From: Alcaligenaceae bacterium
GTDB taxonomy: Bacteria; Pseudomonadota; Gammaproteobacteria; Burkholderiales; Burkholderiaceae_B
Length of the DNA: 19,851 nucleotides
Assembly (NCBI GenBank): GCA_947380655.1
Contig: CANCRX010000055.1
Span: 1 to 19,851, forward strand
Direction of reading: 5' to 3'
The notes under the pieces are model-generated. The model saw nothing but the letters and a program-made list of their open reading frames with translations, was not told the origin of the DNA and did no database searches. The position numbers were made by a program, and so were the translations under genes. Positions 7,393-15,282 of this stretch are shown here, in pieces (positions within the stretch are counted from its first letter, which is position 1; each line of letters begins with the position of its first letter).

Positions 7393-9747
7393 TTAAAGTG
7401 CTGCAGGAATTAAATGTAAAACCGACTTTGCATGCAAATCGACTTGTTCTTCAGAAAATAATAAAGGTGTAGGCATATTGTCGAGCCAGCGATCATACAA
7501 ATCCCGGTAATGAGGGTCTCCTGGTGAACCGCCCTGACCTGCGCCAAAAGATGCGATTGCCTCGGGAGGCTGTGTCAAGTCAGCAACCGCCCTGAAACTC
7601 GACCCTCCAGTCACATTCGTATTTTCAAGGCCCCCCCACCAACGCGCATATACGGTTGAACCATCGCCTGCTGAGCCATGCCCGAACACATCAGCAATTT
7701 CGGCTAAATCGGCAGGTAAAAACTTTTTAAGCGGGTGCTTAAGCGCGACATCGTGCAACTGCCCCCAACTCGGGTAAGACATACCCAGACTATCTACAGG
7801 CACCCCAAGTTTTATACCTGAAGCATGTAAACGCTCACCTGCCATCACCAAGCACTTTAATAGCAACGCATCACGTATTTTCGTTGGTTCATCGCCCAAA
7901 CGCTGGTCTGGCGACTGAAGGACTCCCAGAACAACGTGAGGGTGAATTGCAACAATCACGTCCTCAAGTTTTGTGGGTACTAATAGCTTGCGCACTTCCC
8001 TTTGCAGGGTTGCAAACCATAACTCATACAACGCGGCTTCTTTTGAGTGAGCTGAAATTTCACAATCCCAGTGAAACAAATAGGAACGCTCATTTAAACC
8101 CTGATTGCCCTGTGCATTCATGAGTAAATCAATCAACATACTTGCGCGCGCAGAGTACACGTCAAGTTGCAAATCCCAACTATCTTGAACGGAATGCTTA
8201 CTTTTAATTTTCGATAAAACGTCTTCAATACGACGATGTCGATCGTTAGCGGTCCATTCAAAACTAATGCGACGCTCGGCAATGGGCCAATCAGTTGGAA
8301 AAGGCATCTGATTGGCGCTGGCAATCCAGCCACGCGCCGGATTGAACTCTCCCGGCATATGCTCGAGTGGAAGGATGCCATCCCAGGGGAAATCACCCGA
8401 GGCAGGAACAGGCATCAACCCATCATGATTAGGTCTGACGGGAACACGACCTGCAGATTGCCAACCGATATTTCCATCTACATCGGCATACATATAGTTG
8501 GTTCCCCACACGGCATGCCTGATCGCAGCACGAAACTCAGTCCAGTTTTTGGCAAAAAGCTTCGGTACGTATTCAAGATTCACGGCAGCGCCTGGTTGCA
8601 ACCAGGCGGCACGTAACACGATCGCTCGCCTTTTTTCAGATTGCTCGGAGACGACAGGTCCAAGTGCACAAAATGCAAGCTCTACCGAGACGTCCGACTG
8701 ACCACGGACCTTGATCGACTCGGTCACACGTTCGATAGGCGAATCACCTTTCGTCTCTTTGTAGTGTGTTCCATTTTGAGTCAACTCCAGTACGTAGAGA
8801 TCCTCCTGATCGATCTGAAAATCAGTACGTCCAAATGCAATATGATCATTATGACCAAACTGTACTCCAGGGCGCCAAACTGGTCCCGCTCCAGTGACAT
8901 TGAAACCCGGCGCTGACAAGTGCGTAACCATTCGTGGACTAGGCATGCCAAAGGCTAAATGCGGATCATTTGCCAATATTGCACGGCCAGTGGATGTCAG
9001 TGCAGGAGATATTACCCAGGCATTGCTACCATTACGGGCATCGATATCGGGTTGAAAAATTTCATCGCTGAGTGCAAGGTGTCCAATCCCCTCCCGTGAA
9101 ATACGATCGAATGGTAGAGGCGCAATACGGTGATTTAATAATTCAAGATCATTTCGTGTCACCCAGGAAGGATCCAGGCCTTGTGGAATTTGTATAGACC
9201 ATGCTGGCTCAAGTGGGTGAGCGAGCGCATCCATACAAAGCTCACCACGTGAAGCAAGCATGCAGCGCCTGACTTCGCCCTGGATGTTGGGTGAAGTCGA
9301 AACACGTGCACGCAGCATGTCGTCTTTTTCCCAGCGCCCGGGTAGCATACCCAAGGCGACGAACTCAGCGGGTAACTGCGAAGGATTGGTAATCAGTTCA
9401 TCGACTCGTGCATTAATACCCGCTACAAAAGCGCTAGCAATTCCTTCGACTTTAGGATCTAATTTTTTCCACTCCTGCTCTATGGGTCCGCGAAACATCA
9501 ACAGTTTTGCTATGTGGTCGAATTTAATGAACTCTGGCCCGAAGACCTCAGAGAGTGTCCCGACTTGTCGTCGATGATTCAGATCAAGTTGCCATAAACG
9601 CAAAAACGCTGCTGAATATCCTTGCCCAAAAAAGGCATCCTCAACCGTTTGTGCACAAATATGCGGTACACCAGTGTGATCAATAGAAATCGAAATCGGG
9701 GCACTCAGTCCCTTGACATGTAAAACGGTTGAATGTGGTGATTTCAT
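7393..9747 (-). CDS. Penicillin acylase family Ntn hydrolase, apparently cytoplasmic
   Basis: A 784-residue member of the penicillin/cephalosporin/AHL acylase (peptidase S45) family. In this family the precursor cuts itself before a Ser, which becomes the N-terminal nucleophile of the beta subunit. The matching site is NG-SNAWVIS, with Gly240/Ser241, giving an alpha chain of about 240 and a beta chain of about 544 residues. GTNYMYADVDGNIGW matches the conserved block that carries the oxyanion-hole Asn, and ILANDPH follows the nucleophile as usual. The N-terminal strand (ISIDHTGVPHICAQT) is typical, but no signal peptide precedes it. Most characterised members are periplasmic, so this one probably acts on imported substrate in the cytoplasm. 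It is the first gene of the operon with a complete peptide importer and is divergent from a LysR-type regulator. The substrate (acyl-peptide, acyl-amino acid, beta-lactam side chain or other amide) cannot be told. Confidence 0.9.
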   Translation of the reverse strand: MKSPHSTVLHVKGLSAPISISIDHTGVPHICAQTVEDAFFGQGYSAAFLRLWQLDLNHRRQVGTLSEVFGPEFIKFDHIAKLLMFRGPIEQEWKKLDPKVEGIASAFVAGINARVDELITNPSQLPAEFVALGMLPGRWEKDDMLRARVSTSPNIQGEVRRCMLASRGELCMDALAHPLEPAWSIQIPQGLDPSWVTRNDLELLNHRIAPLPFDRISREGIGHLALSDEIFQPDIDARNGSNAWVISPALTSTGRAILANDPHLAFGMPSPRMVTHLSAPGFNVTGAGPVWRPGVQFGHNDHIAFGRTDFQIDQEDLYVLELTQNGTHYKETKGDSPIERVTESIKVRGQSDVSVELAFCALGPVVSEQSEKRRAIVLRAAWLQPGAAVNLEYVPKLFAKNWTEFRAAIRHAVWGTNYMYADVDGNIGWQSAGRVPVRPNHDGLMPVPASGDFPWDGILPLEHMPGEFNPARGWIASANQMPFPTDWPIAERRISFEWTANDRHRRIEDVLSKIKSKHSVQDSWDLQLDVYSARASMLIDLLMNAQGNQGLNERSYLFHWDCEISAHSKEAALYELWFATLQREVRKLLVPTKLEDVIVAIHPHVVLGVLQSPDQRLGDEPTKIRDALLLKCLVMAGERLHASGIKLGVPVDSLGMSYPSWGQLHDVALKHPLKKFLPADLAEIADVFGHGSAGDGSTVYARWWGGLENTNVTGGSSFRAVADLTQPPEAIASFGAGQGGSPGDPHYRDLYDRWLDNMPTPLLFSEEQVDLHAKSVLHLIPAAL

Positions 9748-9767
9748 ATTTCAATGTTTTTAAATGG

Positions 9768-9794
9768 TGACTGATTATGAGGTTAGTTGACTGA
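9768..9794 (+). repeat. Direct repeat TGACTGA x2, 20-bp period
   Basis: TGACTGA occurs at 9768-9774 and again at 9788-9794, exactly 20 bp apart (about two helical turns), inside the divergent control region. The second copy overlaps the candidate -35 of the regulator gene. It may be a secondary protein-binding site, or chance. Confidence 0.35.
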
Positions 9795-9803
9795 GTGCAC
9801 CAA
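9774..9803 (-). promoter_or_regulatory. Candidate sigma-70 promoter of the acylase-transporter operon
   Basis: Read on the minus strand: a poor -35 TTGGTG (9798-9803), an 18-bp spacer and a good -10 CATAAT (9774-9779). The start point would fall near 9767, about 20 nt before the acylase ATG. A weak -35 with a good -10 is usual for LysR-activated promoters. The T-N11-A palindrome (centre 9831) lies about 64 bp upstream of this start point, the typical position of the LysR-type recognition site. Confidence 0.5.
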
Positions 9804-9816
9804 TAGCTAATATGAC
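9787..9816 (+). promoter_or_regulatory. Candidate sigma-70 promoter of the LysR-type regulator gene
   Basis: -35 TTGACT (9787-9792, 5 of 6 consensus bases), an 18-bp spacer and -10 TATGAC (9811-9816, 4 of 6). The start point would be near 9823, directly at the edge of the T-N11-A palindrome at 9824-9838, so a bound regulator could block its own transcription. An alternative -10, TATAAC at 9823-9828, lies inside the palindrome but lacks a good -35. The element overlaps the opposing acylase promoter. Confidence 0.45.
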
Positions 9817-9823
9817 ATACGAT

Positions 9824-9838
9824 ATAACAAAAAGTTAT
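9824..9838. promoter_or_regulatory. Probable LysR-type regulator binding site (T-N11-A box)
   Basis: Perfect interrupted palindrome ATAAC-AAAAA-GTTAT in the region between the divergent acylase and LysR-type genes. It contains TAACAAAAAGTTA, which fits the T-N11-A rule for LysR-family recognition sites. It sits about 64 bp upstream of the candidate acylase start point and at the candidate start point of the regulator gene, fitting activation of one and autorepression of the other. Binding is inferred from position and symmetry only. Confidence 0.6.
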
Positions 9839-9903
9839 GAGTTACTAAGCTCTTTATGATTAAATTATTAATCAAGTCATATACAAAATGGCTGAATTCA
9901 GAC

Positions 9904-9910
9904 GAGAAGG
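9904..9910 (+). promoter_or_regulatory. Ribosome binding site fixing the LysR start
   Basis: GAGAAGG lies 8 nt before the ATG at 9919. The more upstream in-frame ATG at 9856 has no comparable site, and the 21 residues it would add are not part of the LysR fold. This supports translation from 9919. Confidence 0.7.
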
Positions 9911-9918
9911 CAGCAAAT

Positions 9919-10824
9919 ATGAGACTTCGTCACATTGAAATTTTTGATGCAATTTGTCGAACAGGCTCTCTTACTGAGGCGGCACACATCCTGCACGTCT
10001 CACAGCCAGCAGCAAGTAAGCTCTTGGCAAACGCCGAACTCCAGCTAGGTTTTAAATTATTCAACCGCGTCAGAGGACGTTTAAGCCCCACTCGGGAAGC
10101 AGATATTTTGCGTCCACAAATATCCCGCATGCAACAAGAATTAACACGTATCAGAAGACTGGCCAACAGTCTTAAAGGAAATCGTCAAGGCCATTTAAGA
10201 ATCGGCAGTATGGCAGGGATGGGGCTAAGAGTCATTCCAGCCGTCATCACCGATAGCCACAAAAAAAATCCCTCTGTGACATTTGATTTGTATACCCAGA
10301 ACAGTGCGCAACTTATTGCTGGCTTAATGGCACACGAGCTAGACATCATCATTTCTTATGACGAAACTGATTATCCGGGCGCCCGTAAAAAACATTTGAC
10401 CGATATTGAACTCGTGCATGTCGGGCTAGCCAAACACACTGGACCAAAAAAACTTAGCGACTTGAACGGGGTCGACTTTATCGCTCTTGAGGCGCACGCT
10501 CTCTCTGGTTTAGTGATTCAACAAGCACTCGAATCAGCAAATATCGAGCCTAAAATTGTCGCTCAAGTACAGACGCATTTTGTAGCATGTTCAATGGTCG
10601 AGGCGGGATGTGGAGAGACGATTGTTGACTTATTGACAGCCAGAGCTATGTTACGTCCTGGTATTACTGTAAGTAGACTCAGCCCACCAATCAAAATTCC
10701 AATCAGCGTTATGACCCATGCAGCAGACGAGGTCACTAAACTCCATACTGAAATTATTGAGCAATTACAAGCCGTATGCCTCACGCAGCAACTACCAGAA
10801 CAATCCGACAACTTGTCTGGATAG
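9919..10824 (+). CDS. LysR-type transcriptional regulator
   Basis: A 301-residue regulator from the chosen start, the usual length for the family. The N-terminal winged helix-turn-helix is clear: LRHIEIFDAICRTGSLTEAA, then HVSQPAASKLLANAE as recognition helix, and LGFKLFNRVRGRLSPTREA for the wing (residues 3-64). The rest is the two-lobed LysR substrate-binding domain that senses a small-molecule inducer, starting about residue 70 (HLRIGSMAGMGLRVIPAVI near 93). The start at 9919 is chosen over 9856 because of the strong GAGAAGG and because LysR proteins begin just before this helix. The gene is divergent from the acylase-transporter operon, with a T-N11-A palindrome between them. It is followed 45 bp later by the GGT-family gene, with no hairpin in the gap. 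It probably responds to a substrate or breakdown product of that pathway. Confidence 0.93.
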   Translation: MRLRHIEIFDAICRTGSLTEAAHILHVSQPAASKLLANAELQLGFKLFNRVRGRLSPTREADILRPQISRMQQELTRIRRLANSLKGNRQGHLRIGSMAGMGLRVIPAVITDSHKKNPSVTFDLYTQNSAQLIAGLMAHELDIIISYDETDYPGARKKHLTDIELVHVGLAKHTGPKKLSDLNGVDFIALEAHALSGLVIQQALESANIEPKIVAQVQTHFVACSMVEAGCGETIVDLLTARAMLRPGITVSRLSPPIKIPISVMTHAADEVTKLHTEIIEQLQAVCLTQQLPEQSDNLSG

Positions 10825-10869
10825 AGTTTTCAAGACAAGAGATAAATTTCCGAACAAGGCTCACCGAAT

Positions 10870-12576
10870 ATGTACTCACTCTATCTCGACTTACCAAACA
10901 CACCGGAACTCAATCACGACAAAAAGCGTCAGCGTGGCGCAAGTGGCCATGCTGTCGCAGCAACAGCGTCGCCACTAGCAAGCCTGGCTGCGATCAATGC
11001 AATAAAAAAAGGTGGTTCTGCAGCAGATGCAATTGTTGCGGCTCAAGCGGTTCTTTCATTGGTGGAACCACACGCTTCAGGTTTAGGCGGCGGCAGTGTG
11101 ATCGTTTGGCATGATGAAAAAACTGGCAACTCGGGGGTAATCGATGGTTTGGCTGCTGCACCAGCTGTTGTGACAGAGCGCTTAGAGCTCGACTTTGATG
11201 GGCGCAGTATCCCGCGCGAACGCGCAATGACTGGAGGTAGAACGGTAGGTGTACCTGGCACATTACGCGCACTTGAAAAACTTCATAATAAATTTGGAAA
11301 GCTGAATTGGGGCCAACTTTTTAACGAAGCTCACGCGCATGCCTCAGAGGGTTTTGACTTACCACCTTATCTAGTTAAAACAATCAATGAAATTAGCTCA
11401 ATGCAAGACGAGCCGCTCGCACAGTCGGTCTACTGCAATGGAACAAGGCGCGTATTACCAGCAGGTACCCGTATTCAAAATCCTCAGCTTGCCAAAACAT
11501 TCGAAATAATCGCTGAGAAAGGCGTGGATGCATTTTACGAAGGCGAGCTTGCAGATCAGATCATTAACATTGTCTATAACGATACGTTTTCTGGGCGAAT
11601 GACCCAATGCGATCTTAAAAACTATCAGGCTATTGAGCGATCACCTGCTAGTTATACATTCAATGGATCAAAAGTCCTGACTGCACCCGCACCAGTTTTT
11701 GGCGGGATTGCAGTGGGTCAGATCGTTTGCATGATGGAGTCATTAGGTTTAGCGGGACAAGACTTAGCGTACCACCCAGAACTCACACATGCGCTGATGG
11801 AAGCTGGACGACTCGCCTTTGCAGATCGAGGCGCATTTATTGGAGAGTCAGCCGATCCTAGCGTCTCACAGGCGATGCTTGACTATGGTTATCTCGTCGA
11901 GCGCACAAAAAGTATCGATCTATCAAAGCTAGCGACTCAGGTCCAGCATGGAGACTTAGGCAATAAATACCCAGCCGGACCTGACGGAACAGGTCTAACC
12001 AGTGCGATGACATCTCATCTTATTGTCAGTGATCTAAATGGGCTGACGATCTCAATGACAACAACAATTAATCAGAACTTTGGTTCCAGATTGTCGGTTG
12101 GTGGTTTTTATTTAAATAATGTCCAAACTAATTTTGCGGCTCGACCATTTTCTGTTAATAACACTTTGCGTGCCTATAACGCAATGGCTCCTGGAAAACG
12201 AGCGATGACATCTTTCGCACCATCAATCATGCTTAATAGTGACGGTGGAGTCCGGGCCGCCTTGGGCGCAGGCGGTGGAAATCGCATTGTGGGGTTTGTT
12301 GCCAATGCAATGATGCGTATCGCGGCGGGGTATACAGATGGCCAAAAAATTGTTTCTGCACCACAAGCGATGAACTGGAATGGCTTAACAAATATTGAAC
12401 CTGGCCTGGCCCATCTGCACGAAGAGTTAACAAAAAGGGAGCATTACTTCGTAACGAGAAGAATGGACGGTGGTACGCAGGTAGCAATTAAAAATGGTGA
12501 GACTTGGAATGCAGGTGGCGATATTCGTCGTGATGGCACAGCGATTGGACTACTTCATATAAAAAATAAATCCTGA
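10870..12576 (+). CDS. Gamma-glutamyltransferase-family Ntn hydrolase without signal peptide
   Basis: A 568-residue member of the GGT (peptidase T3) family, which cleaves gamma-glutamyl or related acyl amides; relatives include class IV cephalosporin acylases and YwrD-like proteins. The precursor self-cleaves before a Thr; here the nucleophile aligns with Thr381 in M-TSHLIVSD, giving chains of about 380 and 188 residues. Other landmarks are GGSAADAIVAAQAVLSLVEP, GLGGGSVIVW (71-80), VGVPGTL, RLAFADR (314-320), the PGKRAMTSFAPSI block and ALGAGGGNRIV, the last matching the loop that holds substrate in true GGTs. The N-terminus is polar with no signal sequence, unlike periplasmic GGTs, so cytoplasmic action is likely. 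It follows the LysR-type gene by 45 bp (AAGG 10 nt before the ATG) and is probably co-transcribed with it. Its stop directly abuts the stop of the convergent ATPase gene. Whether gamma-glutamyl compounds are the true substrate is open. Confidence 0.9.
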   Translation: MYSLYLDLPNTPELNHDKKRQRGASGHAVAATASPLASLAAINAIKKGGSAADAIVAAQAVLSLVEPHASGLGGGSVIVWHDEKTGNSGVIDGLAAAPAVVTERLELDFDGRSIPRERAMTGGRTVGVPGTLRALEKLHNKFGKLNWGQLFNEAHAHASEGFDLPPYLVKTINEISSMQDEPLAQSVYCNGTRRVLPAGTRIQNPQLAKTFEIIAEKGVDAFYEGELADQIINIVYNDTFSGRMTQCDLKNYQAIERSPASYTFNGSKVLTAPAPVFGGIAVGQIVCMMESLGLAGQDLAYHPELTHALMEAGRLAFADRGAFIGESADPSVSQAMLDYGYLVERTKSIDLSKLATQVQHGDLGNKYPAGPDGTGLTSAMTSHLIVSDLNGLTISMTTTINQNFGSRLSVGGFYLNNVQTNFAARPFSVNNTLRAYNAMAPGKRAMTSFAPSIMLNSDGGVRAALGAGGGNRIVGFVANAMMRIAAGYTDGQKIVSAPQAMNWNGLTNIEPGLAHLHEELTKREHYFVTRRMDGGTQVAIKNGETWNAGGDIRRDGTAIGLLHIKNKS

Positions 12577-14442
12577 TCAATACATCCCGCCAACTCGATG
12601 CTGGGCAAAATAATGGCCACCTCCCGCATCTACCAGAGGCTCGATGTGCGGAACATACGAGATGCTCCTGATTGGGCTGGGCAATTCAGATATTTCCAGA
12701 TTCAACTCTCGAACACGCGATGGATCTGCGACAGGGACGGCTTGCATCAATTTACGTGTGTAAGGGTGTTCAGGATTTTCAAAAACAGCCCGACGCGGCC
12801 CTATTTCAACAATCTGCCCCAGATACATGACCGCGACCCGGTGACTAATACGTTCGACGACAGCCATATCGTGAGAAATGAAAAGAAATGAAATACCCAG
12901 CTCGCGCTGTAAATCAATGAGCAAGTTTATGATCTGCGCCCGAATAGAGACATCCAAAGCAGAGACTGACTCATCCGCGATCAATACGCGCGGGTTTACA
13001 GAAAGCGCACGCGCGATACAAATACGCTGACGCTGCCCCCCTGAAAACTCATGAGGATATCGATTAATTGTGACGGGATCCAGTCCAACTTTTTGCATAA
13101 GTGATGCAACACGGCGATCTGCCTCCGGTCCCGAAGCAATATTCTGTATAAGCATTGGCTCTTTAATGCATTCACCCACTTTCATTCGCGGATTCAATGA
13201 GGCAAAGGGATCTTGAAAAACAAACTGCACCTGCTGTCTGAGATGCCTTAACGCCCGGCTATCATTAAACTCAATGCGATGGCCATCGAGTTCGATCTGT
13301 CCCTGAGAAAACTTTGTTAAGCCAACAATAGAACGCCCTGTTGTTGTCTTGCCGCAGCCTGACTCTCCAACTAGAGCAAGCGTCTCTCCCTTGTGTAAAT
13401 CGAAACTAACTTGCTCAACAGCATGTACGCGATTTTTGACACGTGAGAAAAATCCACTTTTCACATCAAATCGTGTGACAAGATTTTTAACGCTTAATAC
13501 CACAGGCCCTATCACGCTGGGCTCGACTGACCCTAAATCCCTCAGTACTTCAGTCGTAGCATCTCCGTCATTATTCAAACTAAAACGCATAGGCTGATCA
13601 ATTCCCTTTAGATCTCCCAATTTTGGAACAGCGGCAAGTAGCGTTTTTGTATAGGGGTGACTAGGATTTGCAAATAGAGAAAAGACATCATTTGACTCAA
13701 CTACCTCACCACGCCGCATCACCATCACCCGATCAGCGATTTCTGCCACAACGCCCATATCATGGGTGATAAAAATGATTCCCATATCCATTTCCTTTTG
13801 CAACTCATGGAGGAGTAACAAAATCTGGGCCTGGATCGTGACATCAAGAGCGGTAGTAGGCTCATCCGCAATCAGAATGGAGGGTTTACAAGACAGTGCC
13901 ATGGCAATCATTACTCTCTGTCGCATACCTCCCGACAACTCATGGGGATAACGGTTCATGATCGCTTGCGAGTCAGGAATACGAACCTGATCCAAAATAC
14001 TTCTGGTGGCTGCAATGGCCTGCCTATGATCTAAATTCTGATGCAACAGAATAGCTTCGATAATTTGGGAACCGACAGTAAAAACCGGATTTAACGAGGT
14101 CATCGGTTCCTGAAAAATCATCCCGATTTCTGCTCCACGCAGTCGACGCATTTCCTGCTCAGACTGCAGTCTCAAATCAATTGCATCAGTCCGTGCACCT
14201 TTAAAAAAGATATTGCCTGAATCAATTCTGCCACCACCAAACTCAACCAGTCGCATAATCGCCAGAGAAGTGACTGACTTCCCCGAACCGGACTCCCCTA
14301 CGATTGCAAGGGTTTCGCCACGATCAACATACAAATCCAAGACTTGTACCGCATTAAACGCAGTGGAGCCGCGTCCAAACGAGACGGACAAATCACGTAT
14401 ATCGAGTATCCGTTCGGGAGGAAGTATCAGAGGAAGGGACAT
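12577..14442 (-). CDS. gsiA: GsiA-type fused double ATPase of peptide/glutathione-class importer
   Basis: A 621-residue tandem ABC ATPase, two domains fused where the upstream transporter has separate DppD and DppF proteins. Domain 1: Walker A GESGSGKS (49-56), signature LSGGMRQR (169-176), Walker B LIADEP (190-195). Domain 2: Walker A GESGCGKT (359-366), signature FSGGQRQR (466-473), Walker B IADES (488-492), switch His 524. Length, domain order and the tail after domain 2 (GQIVEIGPRRAVFENPEHPYTRKL, then GHYFAQ near the end) resemble E. coli GsiA, the glutathione importer ATPase. Walker B of domain 2 has DES rather than DEP, which I recall as DEA in GsiA, so it is not a defect. The gene follows the OppC-type permease by 6 bp. 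Glutathione itself need not be the substrate; the fused form also serves other peptide importers. Confidence 0.88.
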   Translation of the reverse strand: MSLPLILPPERILDIRDLSVSFGRGSTAFNAVQVLDLYVDRGETLAIVGESGSGKSVTSLAIMRLVEFGGGRIDSGNIFFKGARTDAIDLRLQSEQEMRRLRGAEIGMIFQEPMTSLNPVFTVGSQIIEAILLHQNLDHRQAIAATRSILDQVRIPDSQAIMNRYPHELSGGMRQRVMIAMALSCKPSILIADEPTTALDVTIQAQILLLLHELQKEMDMGIIFITHDMGVVAEIADRVMVMRRGEVVESNDVFSLFANPSHPYTKTLLAAVPKLGDLKGIDQPMRFSLNNDGDATTEVLRDLGSVEPSVIGPVVLSVKNLVTRFDVKSGFFSRVKNRVHAVEQVSFDLHKGETLALVGESGCGKTTTGRSIVGLTKFSQGQIELDGHRIEFNDSRALRHLRQQVQFVFQDPFASLNPRMKVGECIKEPMLIQNIASGPEADRRVASLMQKVGLDPVTINRYPHEFSGGQRQRICIARALSVNPRVLIADESVSALDVSIRAQIINLLIDLQRELGISFLFISHDMAVVERISHRVAVMYLGQIVEIGPRRAVFENPEHPYTRKLMQAVPVADPSRVRELNLEISELPSPIRSISYVPHIEPLVDAGGGHYFAQHRVGGMY

Positions 14443-14448
14443 ATTTAG

Positions 14449-15282
14449 TTAGATCCTCTTTGCAATGCGGGGATCAATTGCATCGCGTAGACCATCTCCA
14501 AGCATATTGATCGAAAGAATCGTAATAGAAAGAAAGAGCGCTGGAAAAGCGATGAGGTAGGGTTTGATCTGCCATAGTGTTCGTCCTTCTGCCATGATAT
14601 TTCCCCAGGAGGGTGTGATAGGTGGCACTCCGGCGCCAATGAAAGAAAGGCTCGCTTCAGCAAGAATAGCCAGTCCACAGATATAGGTGATTTGAACAGT
14701 TAGTGCAGCAATCGTATTTGGGAAAATGTGCTTAAAAATTACTCGCAAAGGTCTTGCTCCAGAGGCGATCGCTGACTCGACATAAGACTGTTCACGCAAG
14801 GAAAGCGATAATCCACGAATCAATCTGACCACGCGGGGAATTTCAGCAATAGTGATTGCCAGAATGACGTTTTGCATCGAGGCCTGAGTCAAAGCGATCA
14901 AAGCAATCGCAAGCAAAATAGTAGGGATTGACATCATCCCATCAATGATTCGCATCACAATTGCATCGATTACTCTACTAAAGCCAGCCGCCAGACCGAT
15001 TAAGGTACCAATTAGGGCAGATAAAAATGCAACTGAAAATCCCACAGTTAAAGATACTCGAGCACCGTATAAGACCCGCGAGTAGACATCGCGTCCCAAC
15101 AAATCCGTCCCAAACCAGAATTGTTGACTTGGCGCACGCGTTCTCCTGACTGGCGATAAGGCCGTTGGATCAATCGTACCTAGCCAGGGTGCAAAGATTG
15201 CGACCAAAATCAATAAACTGAGCATGAATCCGCCGATTGCTATCGTAGGATGCGTTTTGATGAAAGACCAAATATTGCGCAT
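14449..15282 (-). CDS. GsiD/DppC-type permease of second peptide importer
   Basis: A 277-residue permease of the OppC side. It starts with a short cytoplasmic stretch and a membrane helix (about 14-34), then the periplasmic marker FWFGTDLLGRDVYSRVLYGAR (55-75), further hydrophobic segments, the EAA loop YVESAIASGARPLRVIFKHI (167-186), LSFIGAGVPP and the DGLRDAIDPR ending. Its start overlaps the stop of the upstream permease by one base (TGATG, 15280-15284), implying coupled translation. It is paired with the OppB-type permease and powered by the fused ATPase directly downstream. It is shorter than the other OppC-type permease in the window (310 residues) because its N-terminal region is compact. 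Confidence 0.92.
   Translation of the reverse strand: MRNIWSFIKTHPTIAIGGFMLSLLILVAIFAPWLGTIDPTALSPVRRTRAPSQQFWFGTDLLGRDVYSRVLYGARVSLTVGFSVAFLSALIGTLIGLAAGFSRVIDAIVMRIIDGMMSIPTILLAIALIALTQASMQNVILAITIAEIPRVVRLIRGLSLSLREQSYVESAIASGARPLRVIFKHIFPNTIAALTVQITYICGLAILAEASLSFIGAGVPPITPSWGNIMAEGRTLWQIKPYLIAFPALFLSITILSINMLGDGLRDAIDPRIAKRI

Noticed and set aside
9856..9918. Longer start for the LysR-type regulator at 9856.
   Set aside because: No Shine-Dalgarno sequence precedes it, the added 21 residues are outside the LysR fold, and GAGAAGG sits 8 nt before the ATG at 9919.
12960..12985. DES in place of DEP in Walker B of the second ATPase domain of the GsiA-type protein, as a possible inactive site.
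   Set aside because: The catalytic Glu is present, and E. coli GsiA, as I recall it, also lacks the Pro here (DEA). It is normal for the family.
13400..14280. Strong similarity between stretches of the GsiA-type gene and the DppD/DppF-type genes (4000-5550), which could look like a recent duplication.
   Set aside because: The similarity is limited to the Walker, Q-loop and signature regions that all ABC ATPases of this class share; the linking sequence differs. This is old paralogy, not a repeat.
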